Assembly: GCA_026027325.1 (NCBI GenBank)
Contig: JAMSLZ010000011.1
Span: forward strand, 744,001-808,000
DNA from: Actinomucor elegans
Lineage: Eukaryota; Mucoromycota; Mucoromycetes; Mucorales; Mucoraceae
Length of the DNA stretch: 64,000 nt
Reading direction: 5' to 3'
Shown: positions 22,558 to 35,862 of the stretch, piece by piece
Layout: each line of letters begins with the position of its first letter
How positions within the stretch are numbered: position 1 is the stretch's first letter
Position numbers and translations under genes: made by a program
Notes under the pieces: generated by a model
Databases searched by the model: none
Told to the model about the DNA's origin: nothing
The model's input: only the letters and a program-made list of their open reading frames with translations

Positions 22558-23068
22558 TAGACGATACGATCTATCAAGCTATCCGTGTTCCAGCGATCAA
22601 CTACTTCCAAGAATCGTTTTGCATATTTCTGATCTTTGCATTTTGTCAATAGCTGGTCAAACTGTATTAAACCCATATTATGTTTGATAAAAAAAAAAAG
22701 TTATTATTCATAAAATTATCTTTAGTTCATTAGCCAACATAGATATAACTTTCAAACTTTTGGTGATTGCAAGTCAAAAGCCTGTTGCTCTGAAGAAAGC
22801 TGTGTAGTAGGCTTGAAACCAAAGTGGCAGTTTTTATCAAATTCTAGTTATGTAGTATCCATATTTACTAAAGCAATCACTTTCTTTTCATCTTTGTACG
22901 CAACATTCACCCTTCAAAATATTATTTAATTTTCTTTGCTACTGTAGGCTATGAATCATGCGAAGTATCTCTTGAAATTACATGGGCTATGTGGTTGCCC
23001 TTTCCTTTCGCTTAAACTAACCTTTTAGTTCCATAGTTAAGTGACATGATGAAAATTAATGTATATTG
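22558..23068 (-). pseudogene. Possible decayed or fragmentary gene
   Basis: Read on minus, this stretch shows coding-like pieces broken by stops: a possible start at 23054 (ATGTCACTTAAC followed by a GTTAGT donor), a frame reading AYKDEKKVIALVNMD (stop) then LEFDKNCHFGFKPTTQLSSE, and a final piece MGLIQFDQLLTKCKD ending in a stop at 22558. Amino acid composition looks coding, unlike neighbouring spacer, but no family is recognised and at least one in-frame stop must be explained by splicing or decay. Confidence 0.3.
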
Positions 23069-23294
23069 GTATGCAATATACTATTAATACGAATAGTGTG
23101 GCATCTGGTTGGGAACTATGGAAAATAAAAAATAAAAAAAGGTATTATTCAAGCTGCTTTGATCTGCAGGCCAATGATATGATTTGGATTTCCCCTTAAA
23201 GGGCCAACATATAAGACCGCCGGCGTTTCACATTAAGGTTTTTTTTTTCGCGTTTTATTGAACTTTACTCATACCTACTTTCATAAAATAAAAC

Positions 23295-24511
23295 ATGACC
23301 GACAATCTCGACGGATTATCTTTGGGACAGCTCTTTAGCGCGGGTCAGTCCATCTTGACCGAATTAGAAGACTCCTCGCTTTCAAGCATTGATCCTGCTT
23401 ATCAATCCAAAGTCAATGCTGGCATTGAGCGACTGACGCGAGCCAACCATCTCGTCACTCAACTCGATATATTCAGTGATAATGAACTGTTGGACGAAAT
23501 CAACACCAATGATCTCAAGTTTTTGTTAGTGCCAGCTTACTTAGGCGACTTGACGCTCAAGATCTCGGGAGTTGACCAAGATCGTAATGCCATCCTGACC
23601 AAAGCCAGAGTAAAAAATAAGAATAACCGAATACGCCCTTTTTTTTTTGCGTAGCTTTCTCGTAACACTAAATTAACTTTTTTTTTTTTAGGAACATATT
23701 CAACAATTTCTCAATACTTGTCAAGATCATGCTCTTATTCAGAAACAAGATATCCTTGTTATGCAACAGTTAGCTCACAAGACAAATAACACCACTGGCG
23801 GTTCTACGGCATCAGCAGCACAACAACGCGAACAAAAGATCGCTCGGTTCAAGCGAGAGCGCGCCGTCAAGGCACAAATCCAACAACTGCGCCAACAATT
23901 GGATCAAGTGAGTTCCAACGAGGATGAAGATCGCGATATTGATGATACAGAGCGTGAATGGGTGTTGGCTTTGATCGATCTGGAGATATTAAAGGCTTTG
24001 GAAAACTGGCACGCAATTGAACAAGAGATGGTGATGGTGAAAGAGATGGAAGTGATGCGTGAAATGATGGAAAAGACGGGTAGAGACGTTAAACTGGATC
24101 AGCGAGAGTCAGTAGCTGGTAATAGTCGGGCAAATTGGGGTAAAGATAAGCCCATGCTGAGTAAAGAAGGAAGGCCTTTACAGCCTTTTGTGATTATGAA
24201 TAAGCGGGAACAATTGAAAAGTCAAGTGTTTGGGTACGGCCATAACTTGCCCACAATGTCAATTGATGAGTATTTGGAACAAGAAAAAGAAAGAGGCAAT
24301 ATCATTGAAGGAGGGTAATGTTACATTGAATAACGCATGCTTTGTTTGTGTATATGCTGATTTGTTATTTAGTGGAGAACAACCCGAGAAACCACCTATT
24401 GATGATAATGATTATGAAGCTTTGGATGCAGAGACGATGAAAAAGAGAGAATGGGACGAATTTGTTGAAGCCAACCCAAGAGGTGCAGGCAATAGAGGCA
24501 ATAAAGGATAA
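23295..24511 (+). CDS. TAP42: TAP42/alpha4 family PP2A regulatory protein
   Basis: Three exons: 23295-23609, 23692-24314, 24373-24511 (358 aa). N-terminal TPR-like helical domain (LSLGQLFSAGQSIL, LLVPAYLGDLTLK), then an Arg/Lys-rich coiled segment (REQKIARFKRERAVKAQI), which is the signature region of TAP42, and the conserved C-terminus DDNDYEALDAETMKKREWDE...NPRGAGN. The family binds catalytic subunits of PP2A-type phosphatases and links them to TORC1 signalling in the cytosol. Intron 1 (23610-23691) carries two T-rich tracts before its acceptor. Overall length equals yeast and human homologues. Confidence 0.93.
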
Positions 24512-24634
24512 ATAAAATGATACAAGATACACAGTTTAATGTGATACGGCATAAAATCAAGAGGTACATCTTTTATATATGCTGTATTTTAAAGTCATGC
24601 GAGTCTTTTTACTAAAGAAAACAGTCACATTTAG

Positions 24635-24642
24635 TATAAAAG
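24635..24642 (+). promoter_or_regulatory. TATA box of APT1
   Basis: TATAAAAG, 57 nt before the last base ahead of the APT1 start codon at 24699, followed by a T13/C-rich leader. Confidence 0.6.
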
Positions 24643-24698
24643 CCCTTTTTTTTTTTTTCATTGCTCTTTCCATCCATTTTCTTACTCTATTTCACCAA

Positions 24699-25418
24699 AT
24701 GAGCAACCACGATATTGAACGCATCAAGAACTTGCTCGGTACACACCAAGACTTCCCTCAAAAGGTACTTACTAGTCGAGCAACGATTGCTATCAGTTAC
24801 TAACCCTAAATGATAGGGTATTGTCTTCAAGGATATGTTCCCCGTCTTCCAAGACCCCACTGCTGTTGAAGCTCTTATCTCTAACATTGTTCATCACATC
24901 AACTCTACTTACCCTGAAAAGATTGATGCCGTTGTTGGTAAAAAAAACAAAGAAAAAAAAATGGTTGCTTCAAGTTTTCGGTTAAACTTATAAAGTGGAT
25001 TAGGTCTTGATGCTCGTGGTTTCTTGTTTGGTCCTTTAATTGCTCTTCGTTTGGGTGCTGCTTTTGTACCTGTTCGTAAGCAAGGAAAGTTGCCTGGCGA
25101 TTGTGTCCAAGCTACTTACGTTAAGGAATATGGAGAGGTATGTATCTGATAGAAGCTGAGGGGAGAATATAAAAAGCTAAAAGAAAACGCGTGTTTGAAT
25201 AGGATATTTTCGAAATTCAAAAGGCAGCTCTCAAGAAGGATGCTCGTGTTATTGTCGTTGATGATTTGATCGCTACTGGTGGTTCTGCCGCCGCTGCTGG
25301 TGAATTGATCAAGAAGTGTGAGGCCAAGACCGTTGAATATGTCTTTATTATGGAACTTGATTTCTTGAGCGGTTCCGAAAAGTTAGATGCCCCTGTTTAT
25401 TCTTTGATTCACTTGTAA
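24699..25418 (+). CDS. APT1: Adenine phosphoribosyltransferase
   Basis: Four exons: 24699-24764, 24817-24937, 25004-25137, 25203-25418 (178 aa). Motifs: [16 protein letters not shown] near the N-terminus, [13 protein letters not shown], the flexible loop [10 protein letters not shown], and the PRPP-binding motif [17 protein letters not shown]. The enzyme converts adenine and PRPP to AMP (purine salvage, cytosol). Codon use is highly biased as in MVD1. Intron 1 has a textbook branch site (TACTAAC). Preceded by a TATA box and a T-rich leader. Confidence 0.95.
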
Positions 25419-26512
25419 TATGTATAAAGAGATCACTGTACTTGTAATAAAAAAAAAGTCTACAACTGTAGTATAGACTCTAAGCCTCCAATTGATATGA
25501 GATTGCCGGCATTTTAATTGATATGCCATTTGCCCTCGGCTTTGCTTTATACAGACTATAATTACCATGATAGAGATGTGCGTTCAAAAGCCAGTATTTG
25601 CCTGCTGTTCATCTTATTGCGCAATCTTTGTGTCTCGTGACACTAAGCTATTCAGAAGATAACCAACTATATCAATTGATACATAGCTACAGTCATCCTA
25701 GAGATATCATTGATAATATCGCTATCTATCATCAATATTATTATAATGGAGATTGAAAATAGAGTGCTAAAACTATCTGTACCGGCAAAACAATGAATAA
25801 AAATAAGAGTATGACTACCTGATCATACGCAACAAGTATTAATTAATTGTTTGCTCGTTGAGCTTGTTATAAGCATATCTTTTTGATTTATCAATTTCAT
25901 ACAACAGTAGTAAATATCTACCTAATTTATTATATCAGTTCAAATCTTCGAGTATGGCATGTTCCCTTGAGACAAGAACAGTGGAAGCCCATTCTTTACC
26001 CTTTCGCAAACAGTTTGTTAACAATCTCTCATCTATTACAATGATTGAAGGACTTTTTTTTTCTTTCTCACCTCCCCCCCCTCTGTGTCTATCCTGTGCC
26101 CGATTCAATGATATATCATTGCCAGTACATCTTTCACCTCTCTTTTACACTCTATTATATTCCAACATGTCCTTAGCAGATTCAACAAATATATATATAT
26201 GAAACACGGAAAGAAAAAAAATTAGAGTGTCTTCTATTGAGCACTCGCTTCAGCGAGATATCCAACATAAGTCAATACGTTGCTAATCGAATAAAACGCA
26301 CCGATAGTGCTTTGGCTCATAAACAATCATGGTCAACCGAAAAGTCTAATGCAAGAGCTGAGAGAGGCTTAAAGCGATATATAAAAGTAGATCTCTTTGC
26401 CACTTACGATCAGCTAAAGCATGAATCAAGTACCACCTTGTATATCTGTTCTCATATATATATATACATAAAAAAAAAGATACAAAAATCATGGATATCA
26501 TTCTATCAAGCG

Positions 26513-26552
<40 letters not shown>
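26513..26552. repeat. Poly(A) tract, 40 nt
   Basis: Uninterrupted run of 40 A. No coding sequence ends directly upstream, so it could be a retroposed tail remnant or simple slippage; length may also be uncertain because of sequencing. Confidence 0.9.
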
Positions 26553-26555
<3 letters not shown>

Positions 26556-27011
26556 GAAGTGTAAGTGGATAGTAATTTCTCGAAGTCTCGTCCATTTCCA
26601 TATATTCAAAAATATCAATTCGACACAAAAAGCCAACTCTTACTAAAGTTGTTTCTATAATAGTATTTGTTTGCTAGCTGGTGCCATGCTTCATCGGATA
26701 TCTGTATCAAGTTCAATCAATTTCGCTACCTCAGTTTCACAAGACTAACCAAGCACAGCTGTATACTTTAGCAATATAAAACAAAGTAAAATGTGAACCA
26801 TGCCTTTCGTGTGATGTAAATAGGATGCAGATAAATACATTCTTTCTCCTTCAGCTTCATATCGCATCTAACTATGGCTATACCTATTTAAGATAAAGCA
26901 TTACATCTATTGAAACAAGTATTTGAATAAACAAAAAGCGAGGGATTTAATGCATTTTAGATTTGCAATGTAAATTACAGACATTTCAAATGAATAATGA
27001 CTAATTATTTG

Positions 27012-27066
27012 CAGATCTCTTGACTAATCTCGGTCAAATATCACATTAGTGGAGCTGGCTTATTCA
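27012..27066 (+). repeat. Dispersed 56-nt repeat, copy 2
   Basis: Contains CTCGGTCAAATAT...CAT as in copy 1 (CTCGGTCAAATACTGCAT), with a diverged right part ending TTATTCAG. Confidence 0.35.
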
Positions 27067-27515
27067 GTAAATATTGTTTTGATCTCCACTAAAGTGGAAC
27101 CATTGAACTTTTTGCTAATGTAATGTATAGTCTTTGTAAGCTAAACAAGGAGTCTCTGATTTAGTAATGCCCTTCATAAGAATAACGTTACTAGATCAGA
27201 TATTAATAAATTGAGAGTCAGCTATCTTGCATTTGCTGTTCTTTAAAAGGAAAAAACTAGAAGACAATTCTTCTGTAAGCAATAACAAAAAATAAAAAAA
27301 AAAAAGGTACGCTCGAATAGTGATACATTCTGTAACATAGGTAAAGATCTCCTTTGCTGTATGTTATATCAGATTCCGAACTGCTTATGTGACACATATC
27401 TACTATCAGGTCTAGAGCCTGGATACACACGTGAGATATTATTATACATTTTAAAAAAGAAAGACAAACCAACAATGATGTTTATTCTTTTCTTTCCTTT
27501 TACTGTATTGTACTA

Positions 27516-28615
27516 ATGGAGTTTGATGAAGTCAGTAGTTATATCTATCGCGATGCGAGACAAGTACCCACTACTTTAGACTATGACCAACCCATTCTTA
27601 TCAACAGCAATACATATGATTCTTTGATTCCAAATCGTAATCAGTCAACACATCAGTTGGCGACAAGAAAACCTACTTTGTCCAACTTTGTTAACCGACT
27701 GAAACAACAGTCGAGTAGAACGCGGTTTGCTCGAGAATATAAAAGAATTACCAGTGCATTAGATCAACAGCATAGTCATCCAGCATATTTAACACCAGAT
27801 GACGGTACAATACATGCAATCCATATGTAAGCTCTGTTACTTACGATAGAAGCTTAGCTTCTTTACGTATCATAGATCCTTCTCGTGATTGGGCAAGAGA
27901 AGAAGAGACATCGGATGACTATCATGTCAGTCAACTTGTGATAGCTGACACTAGTAAAAAGAAAAAGAAGGTCCATATCAATGAAAGCGCCAACCAATTC
28001 CAACAGCCCATTGATTATCAATCCATTCATGATATTCCATCTGATCGATTCCTGTAAGTCGTTGTAGATGAGACTCGGCTTTTTTAAGTACTAAACTGCC
28101 TTTGATAGATCTTTGGATAAAGCGGTTGAGTTCATCAAGAATGATATTGAATCTATACATGATGATATTGAAAGAGAGATACGAAGAATCACTTCAAGTC
28201 AAGAGGAGATCACTAAATACCAACAAGAGTTTCAATGGATGCAAACGCAACTTGATTCAATGCGTTATTCACTAGCAAGTATCATGAAAGAAAACCTGCC
28301 AGAAATGAGGCTGCACAAAGAAAGAGCCTTGGAAAACGAACAAAAGATTCGAGAAAACAGAAACAAAAACACAGCACAAAAACATCGATTTGAAAGATAC
28401 CGTAGAGCCATTAGTATTGAGACACGATTATTGGAACTGGAGAAAAAGATCAAAGCTGCTTTAAGAAGAGATGAAATATGGTCTGGGATCAGAGATCTAG
28501 GTCTTCCATCAGGTAAAACTCACATGCATACAACGTTATGAATAACCATATTCACTTTTATATAGTGGCTTTACTTTTAATAGTCATTGGTTTCTTTGTA
28601 GCATGGCAAACGTAA
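27516..28615 (+). CDS. Coiled-coil protein with C-terminal membrane anchor
   Basis: Four exons: 27516-27804, about 27858-28053, 28109-28512, 28566-28615 (about 312 aa). The end of intron 1 is uncertain: acceptors at 27857 and 27875 are both in frame (312 or 306 aa). No family recognised. Residues about 160-290 form a long charged helix rich in E/K/R (EREIRRITSSQEEITKYQQE; ETRLLELEKKIKAALRR). The last exon codes a single hydrophobic segment, VALLLIVIGFFVAWQT, and then stops, the layout of a tail-anchored ER or mitochondrial outer-membrane protein. Could be a SNARE-like or tether protein, but no SNARE zero layer is evident. Convergent with the WD40 gene, 32 nt apart. Confidence 0.65.
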
Positions 28616-28647
28616 TAATAATAATAATAAAAAAAAAAAAGATATAA

Positions 28648-30124
28648 TTATACCCTTAAGGCTTGAATCGTCTTTCCAAAACCTACACCAATCCAATCAG
28701 CAGCAGATTTACTCCATGTTAATGAATTGACTTCAGCGTCAGCTACATAGGCCAGCAATGGATCTTGAACCGAACGTGGTGGCTGATGACTGTATCTTTG
28801 TTGTTGACTTGGCGCGTTTTGTTGATAATAACTTCTATTATTATCGCCAGTATTGTTATTAATGTTCCACACAAGCACTTGAGAATCATCACCACCAGTC
28901 GCAATTTGACCGGCATCCGTAGGCGACCAACTTAGACAATTGATACTACCACTGTGACTTTTGCTTAATTCTGCAATAGGTGCACTTGGGTAACGAATAT
29001 CCAAAATCTGCACAATGGCTGAATCCATGTGAAATGTAGCCAACAGATTCGAGTTCATTCGGTTGAATTGAAGTCTTAGCAAGGGCACTGTGCCTGAACC
29101 CATTGTACGCGTATGATTTGTTTGCTGTTGAGGCGTAGGCTGCGCTTCATACAAGATGGTGGAATGTTCCAAAGAGCGCAAATCAAACAAACGAACGGAT
29201 CCATCTGCACCAACACTGGCAAATGTATCTGCAGAACCGTGCATAAATGCTACATCATATACGTCACTATCATGAGCAATCAACTGAGTTTTGGCTTGGT
29301 TTGTTTCTACGTTCCAAACTGTACAAGTGGTATCGATACTAGATGTCACTACTAGACTAGGATCTGTTTCATTCCAATCAAACGAAGTTAATGGAGCACA
29401 GAAATCAGATTGTTTCATCTAAGCCCAAAAAAAGTCTTTAGTTCATTTGCTTTCTTTATGTTTATCAAAAACTTTACATTCACTAGCTCTGCTTTCTTGA
29501 CAAGCTGTTGCATATGGCGATTATTGTTGGTATTGCTTCGACTGGAACTATTGATTGAATTGCTTTGTCCATATCTTGGATCATCAACCAATTCCCAGAT
29601 TCTTAGAATATCGCCTGTAGTAGCCAAAAGATCACTACTTCTTGCGTCGTTCTTTAATAACAATCAATTAAAACTCCCCCTTTAGTGGATGGTTAAAGCA
29701 TTTATACCTTTCGAGGCTCCCACAACACTTTTGTTATAGGATAATAAGAGTCTGCTTCAGCAATAGGTGTAAAATCATTTCTTTGATCTACACCCATACT
29801 GTTTTCTAATAAATCTGTACGCGAAATAATTTGAAGCTACAAGATGAAACAGTGTTAATGGGGAATGAACAAAAAAACAAAAAAAGAATCAGATGAACTC
29901 TGATTTACCTTATTATTACTATCTTCAATAAAACTACCAACAGCAAGTCGAAAACTCTTTTGCTCAATAGGTGTTTTGCACCAGTCGAGAGCATAAGTTA
30001 ACCATGGTGCGTCGTATTGGTATATTTCTTTTGTAGGCGGTTGCACTGTATCTTGTGTCCGTTGTTGTGGTGGTGGTGGTTGATAAGGATAAGAAGAGTA
30101 ATGTGTATTTCGTGATGTATCCAT
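28648..30124 (-). CDS. WD40 protein of the DCAF7/WDR68 family
   Basis: Four exons: 30124-29909, 29836-29708, 29651-29478, 29418-28648 (429 aa). A low-complexity N-terminus is followed by YDAPWLTYALDWC and RLAVGSFIED, then DLLATTGDILRIWE and FDWNETDPSLVVTSSIDTTC, VYDVAFMHGSADTFASVGAD, IDCLSWSP-like and SASDDSQV-like repeats; together these read as DCAF7/WDR68 (AN11). In animals it is a DYRK/HIPK kinase scaffold and a CUL4-DDB1 factor; plant AN11/TTG1 homologues scaffold transcription factors. The fungal role is inferred only. Poly-Asn/Gln/Ser inserts between blades are typical of this genome. The ATG chosen begins MDTSRN; the frame upstream is hydrophobic leader noise. Confidence 0.87.
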
Positions 30125-30587
30125 TTTGTCAAAAGCTTGCAAAGGACAAACGAAATGGAAGAAGTATAATAATAAAAGAAAAAGAAATACGCGGGAAAAA
30201 TGCTCAACCAAGCATTGACCGAGACTTGTACACTTTTTTTTTTTTTTTTTTTCGGAAACCTTTCACCAATTTCTAAAAATGATTTCCCCCAAAATAAAGA
30301 GACTGAATTAGTTACTTTCTTGACACACAAAAATTATAAAGTTTTTCGGCTTAAATGATCTTTATAGTTTACTTACAAACTATCTACAAAAGCATTGAGT
30401 GTCATTCAGAAAAGTAATCTACAGTAACTCCAAAAACTAGTGTCGCGACGAATGAAAATCAATATCGCTTGCTTAGAAATCTTGTCGTACTTTTCGAAGT
30501 AGATATCGCATTTTCCAAAATAGGTGATCGCATGCTAAGTAGTTAATGTCACAGGAGACTCCTGTGTATTATATGTGGGTGAGGTGT

Positions 30588-30618
<31 letters not shown>

Positions 30619-33343
30619 CACCATTACTATTTAATGGTACCTTATATAATAAACTGGAGAAATGCTGTTGAGCATGGCATATCTGAGCTTATGAATGACA
30701 GTGTCAATCAAGAACAATCTACTCTCGAATCACTTACTTTGCACATTGAACATTTGAAGAATGCGGCTTTTCCAAGTAATTGTGAACCAATGCTATGTAG
30801 TTAGATAGTAAAGGAGAACAAAAAGATGAGGATTTTCATTTGAGGAAAGTAACTGAAAAGTATGCGTATATTCGGTACACTGCTCAGGATAAGATCAACT
30901 TTTCCAACTAAAGATTGATTGTCGCATATATTACTTGCAATGACCAACGGAAATTAAACTTGATACTTATTTTTGAGTTCCTGAAAAATTTGTAATGGGA
31001 TTGAGTACAATTGTGAAACTCTTAACGCCCTCTTCTCGATCATCTATTCCGACACTCTATACAGTTGAAGGTTTACTAGTTGGTAGAATGATACCTGTGT
31101 CCAGAGATTATCATACAAGTTTAATATTTTATGTAATAAATTAAAAAAAGATCTTTTGAGCTCGACTTTAAGAATAGTGGCGACTATCTTGTTGGGAGGC
31201 TTTGAATGATATATATAATTAAAAAATAGTAATGGTGTTACTGTTGGTTATTGAACCCCCCCAAAAAAAAAGATGATTCCGATACAACATTTCTTGATAC
31301 GCAATGGGTGGTATTTCTACATTTTAAAAAAGATACAGGACACAAGCAGAATATACCTTCTACCAGCAATGGGTATATTAAAGATCTGAAATTATTTTGG
31401 CTTTTATTCGTAAATGCAATTAGCACTTGCAAATATCAGCAATTTTGAATTTATCTACATTGATGAGCTCATTGTTGCGTTGAGAAGCTTAATTTCTACA
31501 GTACCAATTTCAACTCCATTGGAGGTGATAATCATACAGCCAGGTCGAAAAGCAGATTGACTCTCAGGAACTTTTTTTGTAATAAAGAAGTAGTATCTCA
31601 ATTATTACAGTATGAGGCATAATGTTATATGAATATGTACTAGTTAATAATATGAAAGTTTATGTCCTTGTTCTCTTAGTGCAACATCTTGCGGACGTAT
31701 ATATAAAACCAAAGATGCTCTCTATAAAAAAGGTATATCTTCGTTAGTCCTTTGTATCCTATAGCTTTATTTTATATATATATATAACTTTCAATGCATC
31801 TGCTGTGTACTATCGTTCTTATTTACCCTCATATGCATATATTAGGACGAATGAGTAAGTTTAATCAATCTCAAATGAAACAGAAGGAAATGCTGTGAGT
31901 GCTTTGGATGCCTAAAGCAATAATAAAGCTTTAATGTGTATAGAATCGCACAGAACTTAAGGGTTATATTTTACTGTACAAATTAAGAAGAAATACCAAA
32001 AACTCTATTGTACAGCTTGTGATACATTGGATATCACATAGTTATGTGATGTCAGAAAGAATAGCTGATATATTTACTGACTATTGATAGTTGAAATATC
32101 TGATTTAAGGTCAACTTTCTTATCTTTTCACTTTTTTTTAACCTTCAATAGCTTTTAACTTGTATTATTAAATAAAAAAATCTATAGCCATACTTTTTAC
32201 TTATTGTCTCTGCCTAGTAACATATGATAAGCGCCATGAAGGGCATATACATAAAAAAAAATCGATTACAATGGCATATTATTAGACCAGTTCTAATGTT
32301 TATAAGATGTGAAATGTATATCTAGTGCAGGTTTCTGATAAGCCAATTAAGCTTTTAATTCATTAATAACAGGATAGCTTTCTAATTATGAATCTGACTC
32401 TGTGTTTATATGTTTTCTAGCTTAGGTTATTTGTAATAGCGAATTTATCTTAATGGAGGGGTTACTTGGGGTATAATTGGCTAATGGTCTTGTTCTTTCT
32501 ATTTAAGCGTTGGGAGCTTATGACAAGCTACGGATAATTGTTCCTTGTCTAGTGCCTTAATGGGATAGTTTATATACTAGTCTAAAACTGGAGATCAAAG
32601 AACGCTCTTTGTAACCGTTGATTAATCAAGATAGCAATATTATTAAAGTTCATACCCACTACACCAGAGACAGTGAAGCAATATCTTGCGGAACATTACA
32701 TAGAAAAAAAAAACTTTGATTTAATTGAGCTACTAAAAGCTTAGCATGCGGGCCCTGACAATGGTGCGTCGATTAAAGAAGAAATTAAAGGAGCAACTAA
32801 TGAAATCAGCGCTGATATCACCAAATCAACTGCTTTGAAACAACTAGCTATCGGCAACTTTCGCATAAGTAATTGGACTAAATAACGATTAGTCGTGCTT
32901 GGCCCATCAAAAGCTATAGGAATGCCTTGTAACTGCGGAAAATAATGCAAAATGAAGTGGAACAAAATAAAAGCGTTTATCGCAGACCTATAAGGCGTAT
33001 ATAAAAGAGCATGCAATATCCGATTGAAACCAAAAAAAAAAGAAGATGCCAAAATATGCAACACTGAGTTTGATATGGCCACCCCTTCTTAATTGATTAA
33101 TGCAACGCAAGTTTTAGAAATTGACCGAGTCATGTTGAAAGGAATGAAATGAAGCGTCGGCTCAATAATTGCATCAAAGTACGTTTCTTTAGGTGATGAT
33201 CAAAAAAAAAAAAAAAAAAAAAAGTACACAGCAAAAATACACAGCCGTACTTTCAAATAAAACGTGCACCTATAATTTATGTCAATCATGCGTTGAAAGT
33301 ACTGTTTTTATGTAGTACAAACAGAGTAAAATTGGGAATCTTT

Positions 33344-33412
33344 CGCCAAAGGGGATGTCCTTGTAATCTTTTTAATACATTTTTCGTGTAATAAAATGGC
33401 TACAGCCTTTTC
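33344..33412 (+). repeat. Diverged repeat pair, copy A
   Basis: CGCCAAAGGGGAT, then after about 30 nt TTTTTCGTGTAAT and ATGGCTACAGC. The same blocks recur in order at 35863-35932. Confidence 0.4.
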
Positions 33413-35862
33413 TGGAAAGTGTATGCACACCTTTATTATGCATTGAATGGTGTATATATTATGCCTCAAATGCATAATAATATTTGCTCCTTTTAGTCTT
33501 TATGAGGAACAGACACGTTTTTGAAATAGAAAAAAAAATAGCAAAATACCAATAAATACTCCCTTGGATTGCGAATGCAACTCTATTATAAATTAGGTCT
33601 TTAACATGCAATTTTCGCCGTTCGATGCACTGTGTTCGGCTTTTGTCAAAAACCATTCCTCCTCGTCGTAATGTTATAAACGATTGTAATTGGTTGTCGG
33701 CATCAGAATAATTTCATGATGGTAGTGGCATGACTGGATGATTCCATTTTAGCTCTTTCGAAATTTCATTTTAAATGTTGAACAAGCAAGGTAGTTAGTT
33801 ATATGCTAGACGTTTCGATAACACTTGCACAGAATTCCATTGGGAATTGAGTGGTTCTAGAAACATGTTTGTTTTTGCTTAGAAATTCGAGTGTTCTGAA
33901 TTATGTAGTACTTTATTGGTTTTTAGTTTCATGATTATAACTGGAGTTTTCAATATGGAAAAAAAAAAATACAATCAAAATTAGTTTTGCATACTATACT
34001 ATACGCGAATATTGAAGACATTATAGACTACTTGTCTAAAACACCGTTTATGCAATAAAAAAAGAACTTTTAAACTATAACCAGAGTTTTAAGCGAATGC
34101 AATTTTTTTTTTCGCCCCTTGGCTCGTTTCGAAATATGTTCATTGTATTCATTCTGTAGAAAGATGGGAAAGTTAAAAGTCTCTTTCTTGTTTGTTCTCA
34201 GCACTGACTATCCGGGCTATTATTTCTTGTTTTCATTTTGAAAGGAGTGGGTAAAGGTATTGTCAGCTCACAGCTACAATTGCAATACCTATATGTTTTT
34301 CTTTATCAATGAAATACTTTTAATTGTTTGGTCCCTGACCCTTCTGGCGCAGCTGCTCTCGGAATAGACGGAAGTCCCCTATTGAGAGTGTCCGCAGTAT
34401 AGATATTGCACAGGGCCTAGAAGATGATCTTTGGTTTTGCAAAATGTGCATTCTAACCGTTGGACGAAGGTAATTACTTGGTACAGTTACTGTATAACGT
34501 AAATCATGTGGTGCGCATTTATTACGCGGGCAAAAGAGGAAGAAAGTTACTTAAACACAGGTGACTTATATTATTAAATATTTTATATATATACTATATT
34601 GAAATAACTAAAAGAATTTTAGCTAAACCAACCGACGTTTTTGATTGCTGAAGATAGAAAATGTTATGATCCATTTTTATTATATGAATATACATAGAAA
34701 TTCAGTTAATATCGTGATATATGCGCTTTAATCATGTTATTTGATCAGCCAAAGTGTAGTGCACTTGGAAAGATCGGTCCGATTTGGTCATTAAATAGAT
34801 ATACAATTAAACGTATGATATTATATAACGTGTCGCATCTTTATCACTGATGATCGTTTACTTAATCAGTAGTTTGTTATCGAAAACAATCGCTTGATAG
34901 ACTTATGGATCATCAAGAGACATTGATTTGCAATGATCATTGACCTTTTGATTTATTGATTTGCAGTTTATGCCCTGAAAAATTCACAAATTCGATTCTA
35001 TTTCAATACTACTTTGATCACCGCTCTTGATCCCAGGAGAGACTACTGTATGAAAAAAAAGGCTCTTTTTAATGAACTAGCGTTTGTGGTAATCCATCTA
35101 TATGAGCAAGAGGCAAATGTTGATGTAAATTGCTATGCAGTCATTGGGGCGCCGGTTTAAATGGAGATCCCTGACCCCATACAAATCATAAACGCGTCTA
35201 TAGTTCAACAATGAACCGAGATATTTCAATGAATACCAGGCAAAATATAGAATGCAATGCACTCTATCCAATGAAAGGATTTGCATAATGATGCTTTTAC
35301 TTGAGCCAAATAATTCGACGCTGATATAAATTTTGACTGCGGGCTCAATTTAAGAGGCGCTTGTAATAGTGATCCGCGATTCCCCATCCAAATGACAAAA
35401 GCGCGCCAAGCTCATTCATCCACCAAAGGTAATTGAATAGTTTTCGGGAAATAGAGAGAATGAAAGGCGCTCTTTTCAATGAACTAATTTTTACCGTCAA
35501 AGACCAAGTTAAGCAAGCAGTAAAATATTGTGAAAATCATTTTTAATATGAAGCGAATAAGGTTCTTTACATCATAATGTATCATTTGAGAAGAACGGAA
35601 TCTTCCATTTGTTATTGTTGTTGTTTACAGTGAAGGGATGATGGGGTTTGAAATCAAGTCTAACTTGAAAAGCACCGCAGCGTTTAGGACACCTTGTTCG
35701 TGCGTTTAGATTAATTGACAATGAGAGGGCCATTTCACTCTGTATATATGAGGAATGACCCCAGAAGCATATCATTTTATTATTATTATTATGTCCAGAG
35801 AGCTCTTTTTTTTCTTAGCATTTATTGTATACAACATCAAACGTTAATATATATATAAAAAA

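Larger units (their letters stand above)
25419..27515. other. Intergenic, 2.1 kb, with 40-A tract and repeat copy
   Basis: No supported gene. A C/T-rich promoter-like stretch with CAACATGTCC at 26163-26172 opens only a short frame that stops within 36 nt. It holds a 40-A run at 26513-26552, a (TA)n run near 26457-26466, and a dispersed-repeat copy at about 27012-27066. The plus frame at 26237-26557 has no recognisable product. Confidence 0.45.

Noticed and set aside
26167..26202. Promoter-like C/T tract followed by CAACATGTCC
   Set aside because: The frame stops after 11 codons and no GT donor in it joins to the downstream open frame.
30990..31142. Short plus frame starting ATGGGATTGAGTACA
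   Set aside because: No signal peptide, no promoter element, no family; length is within chance for the block.
32741..33082. 113-codon hydrophobic minus frame
   Set aside because: No recognisable domain, T-rich composition, and an internal TATAG-like acceptor; kept only as an unsupported frame.
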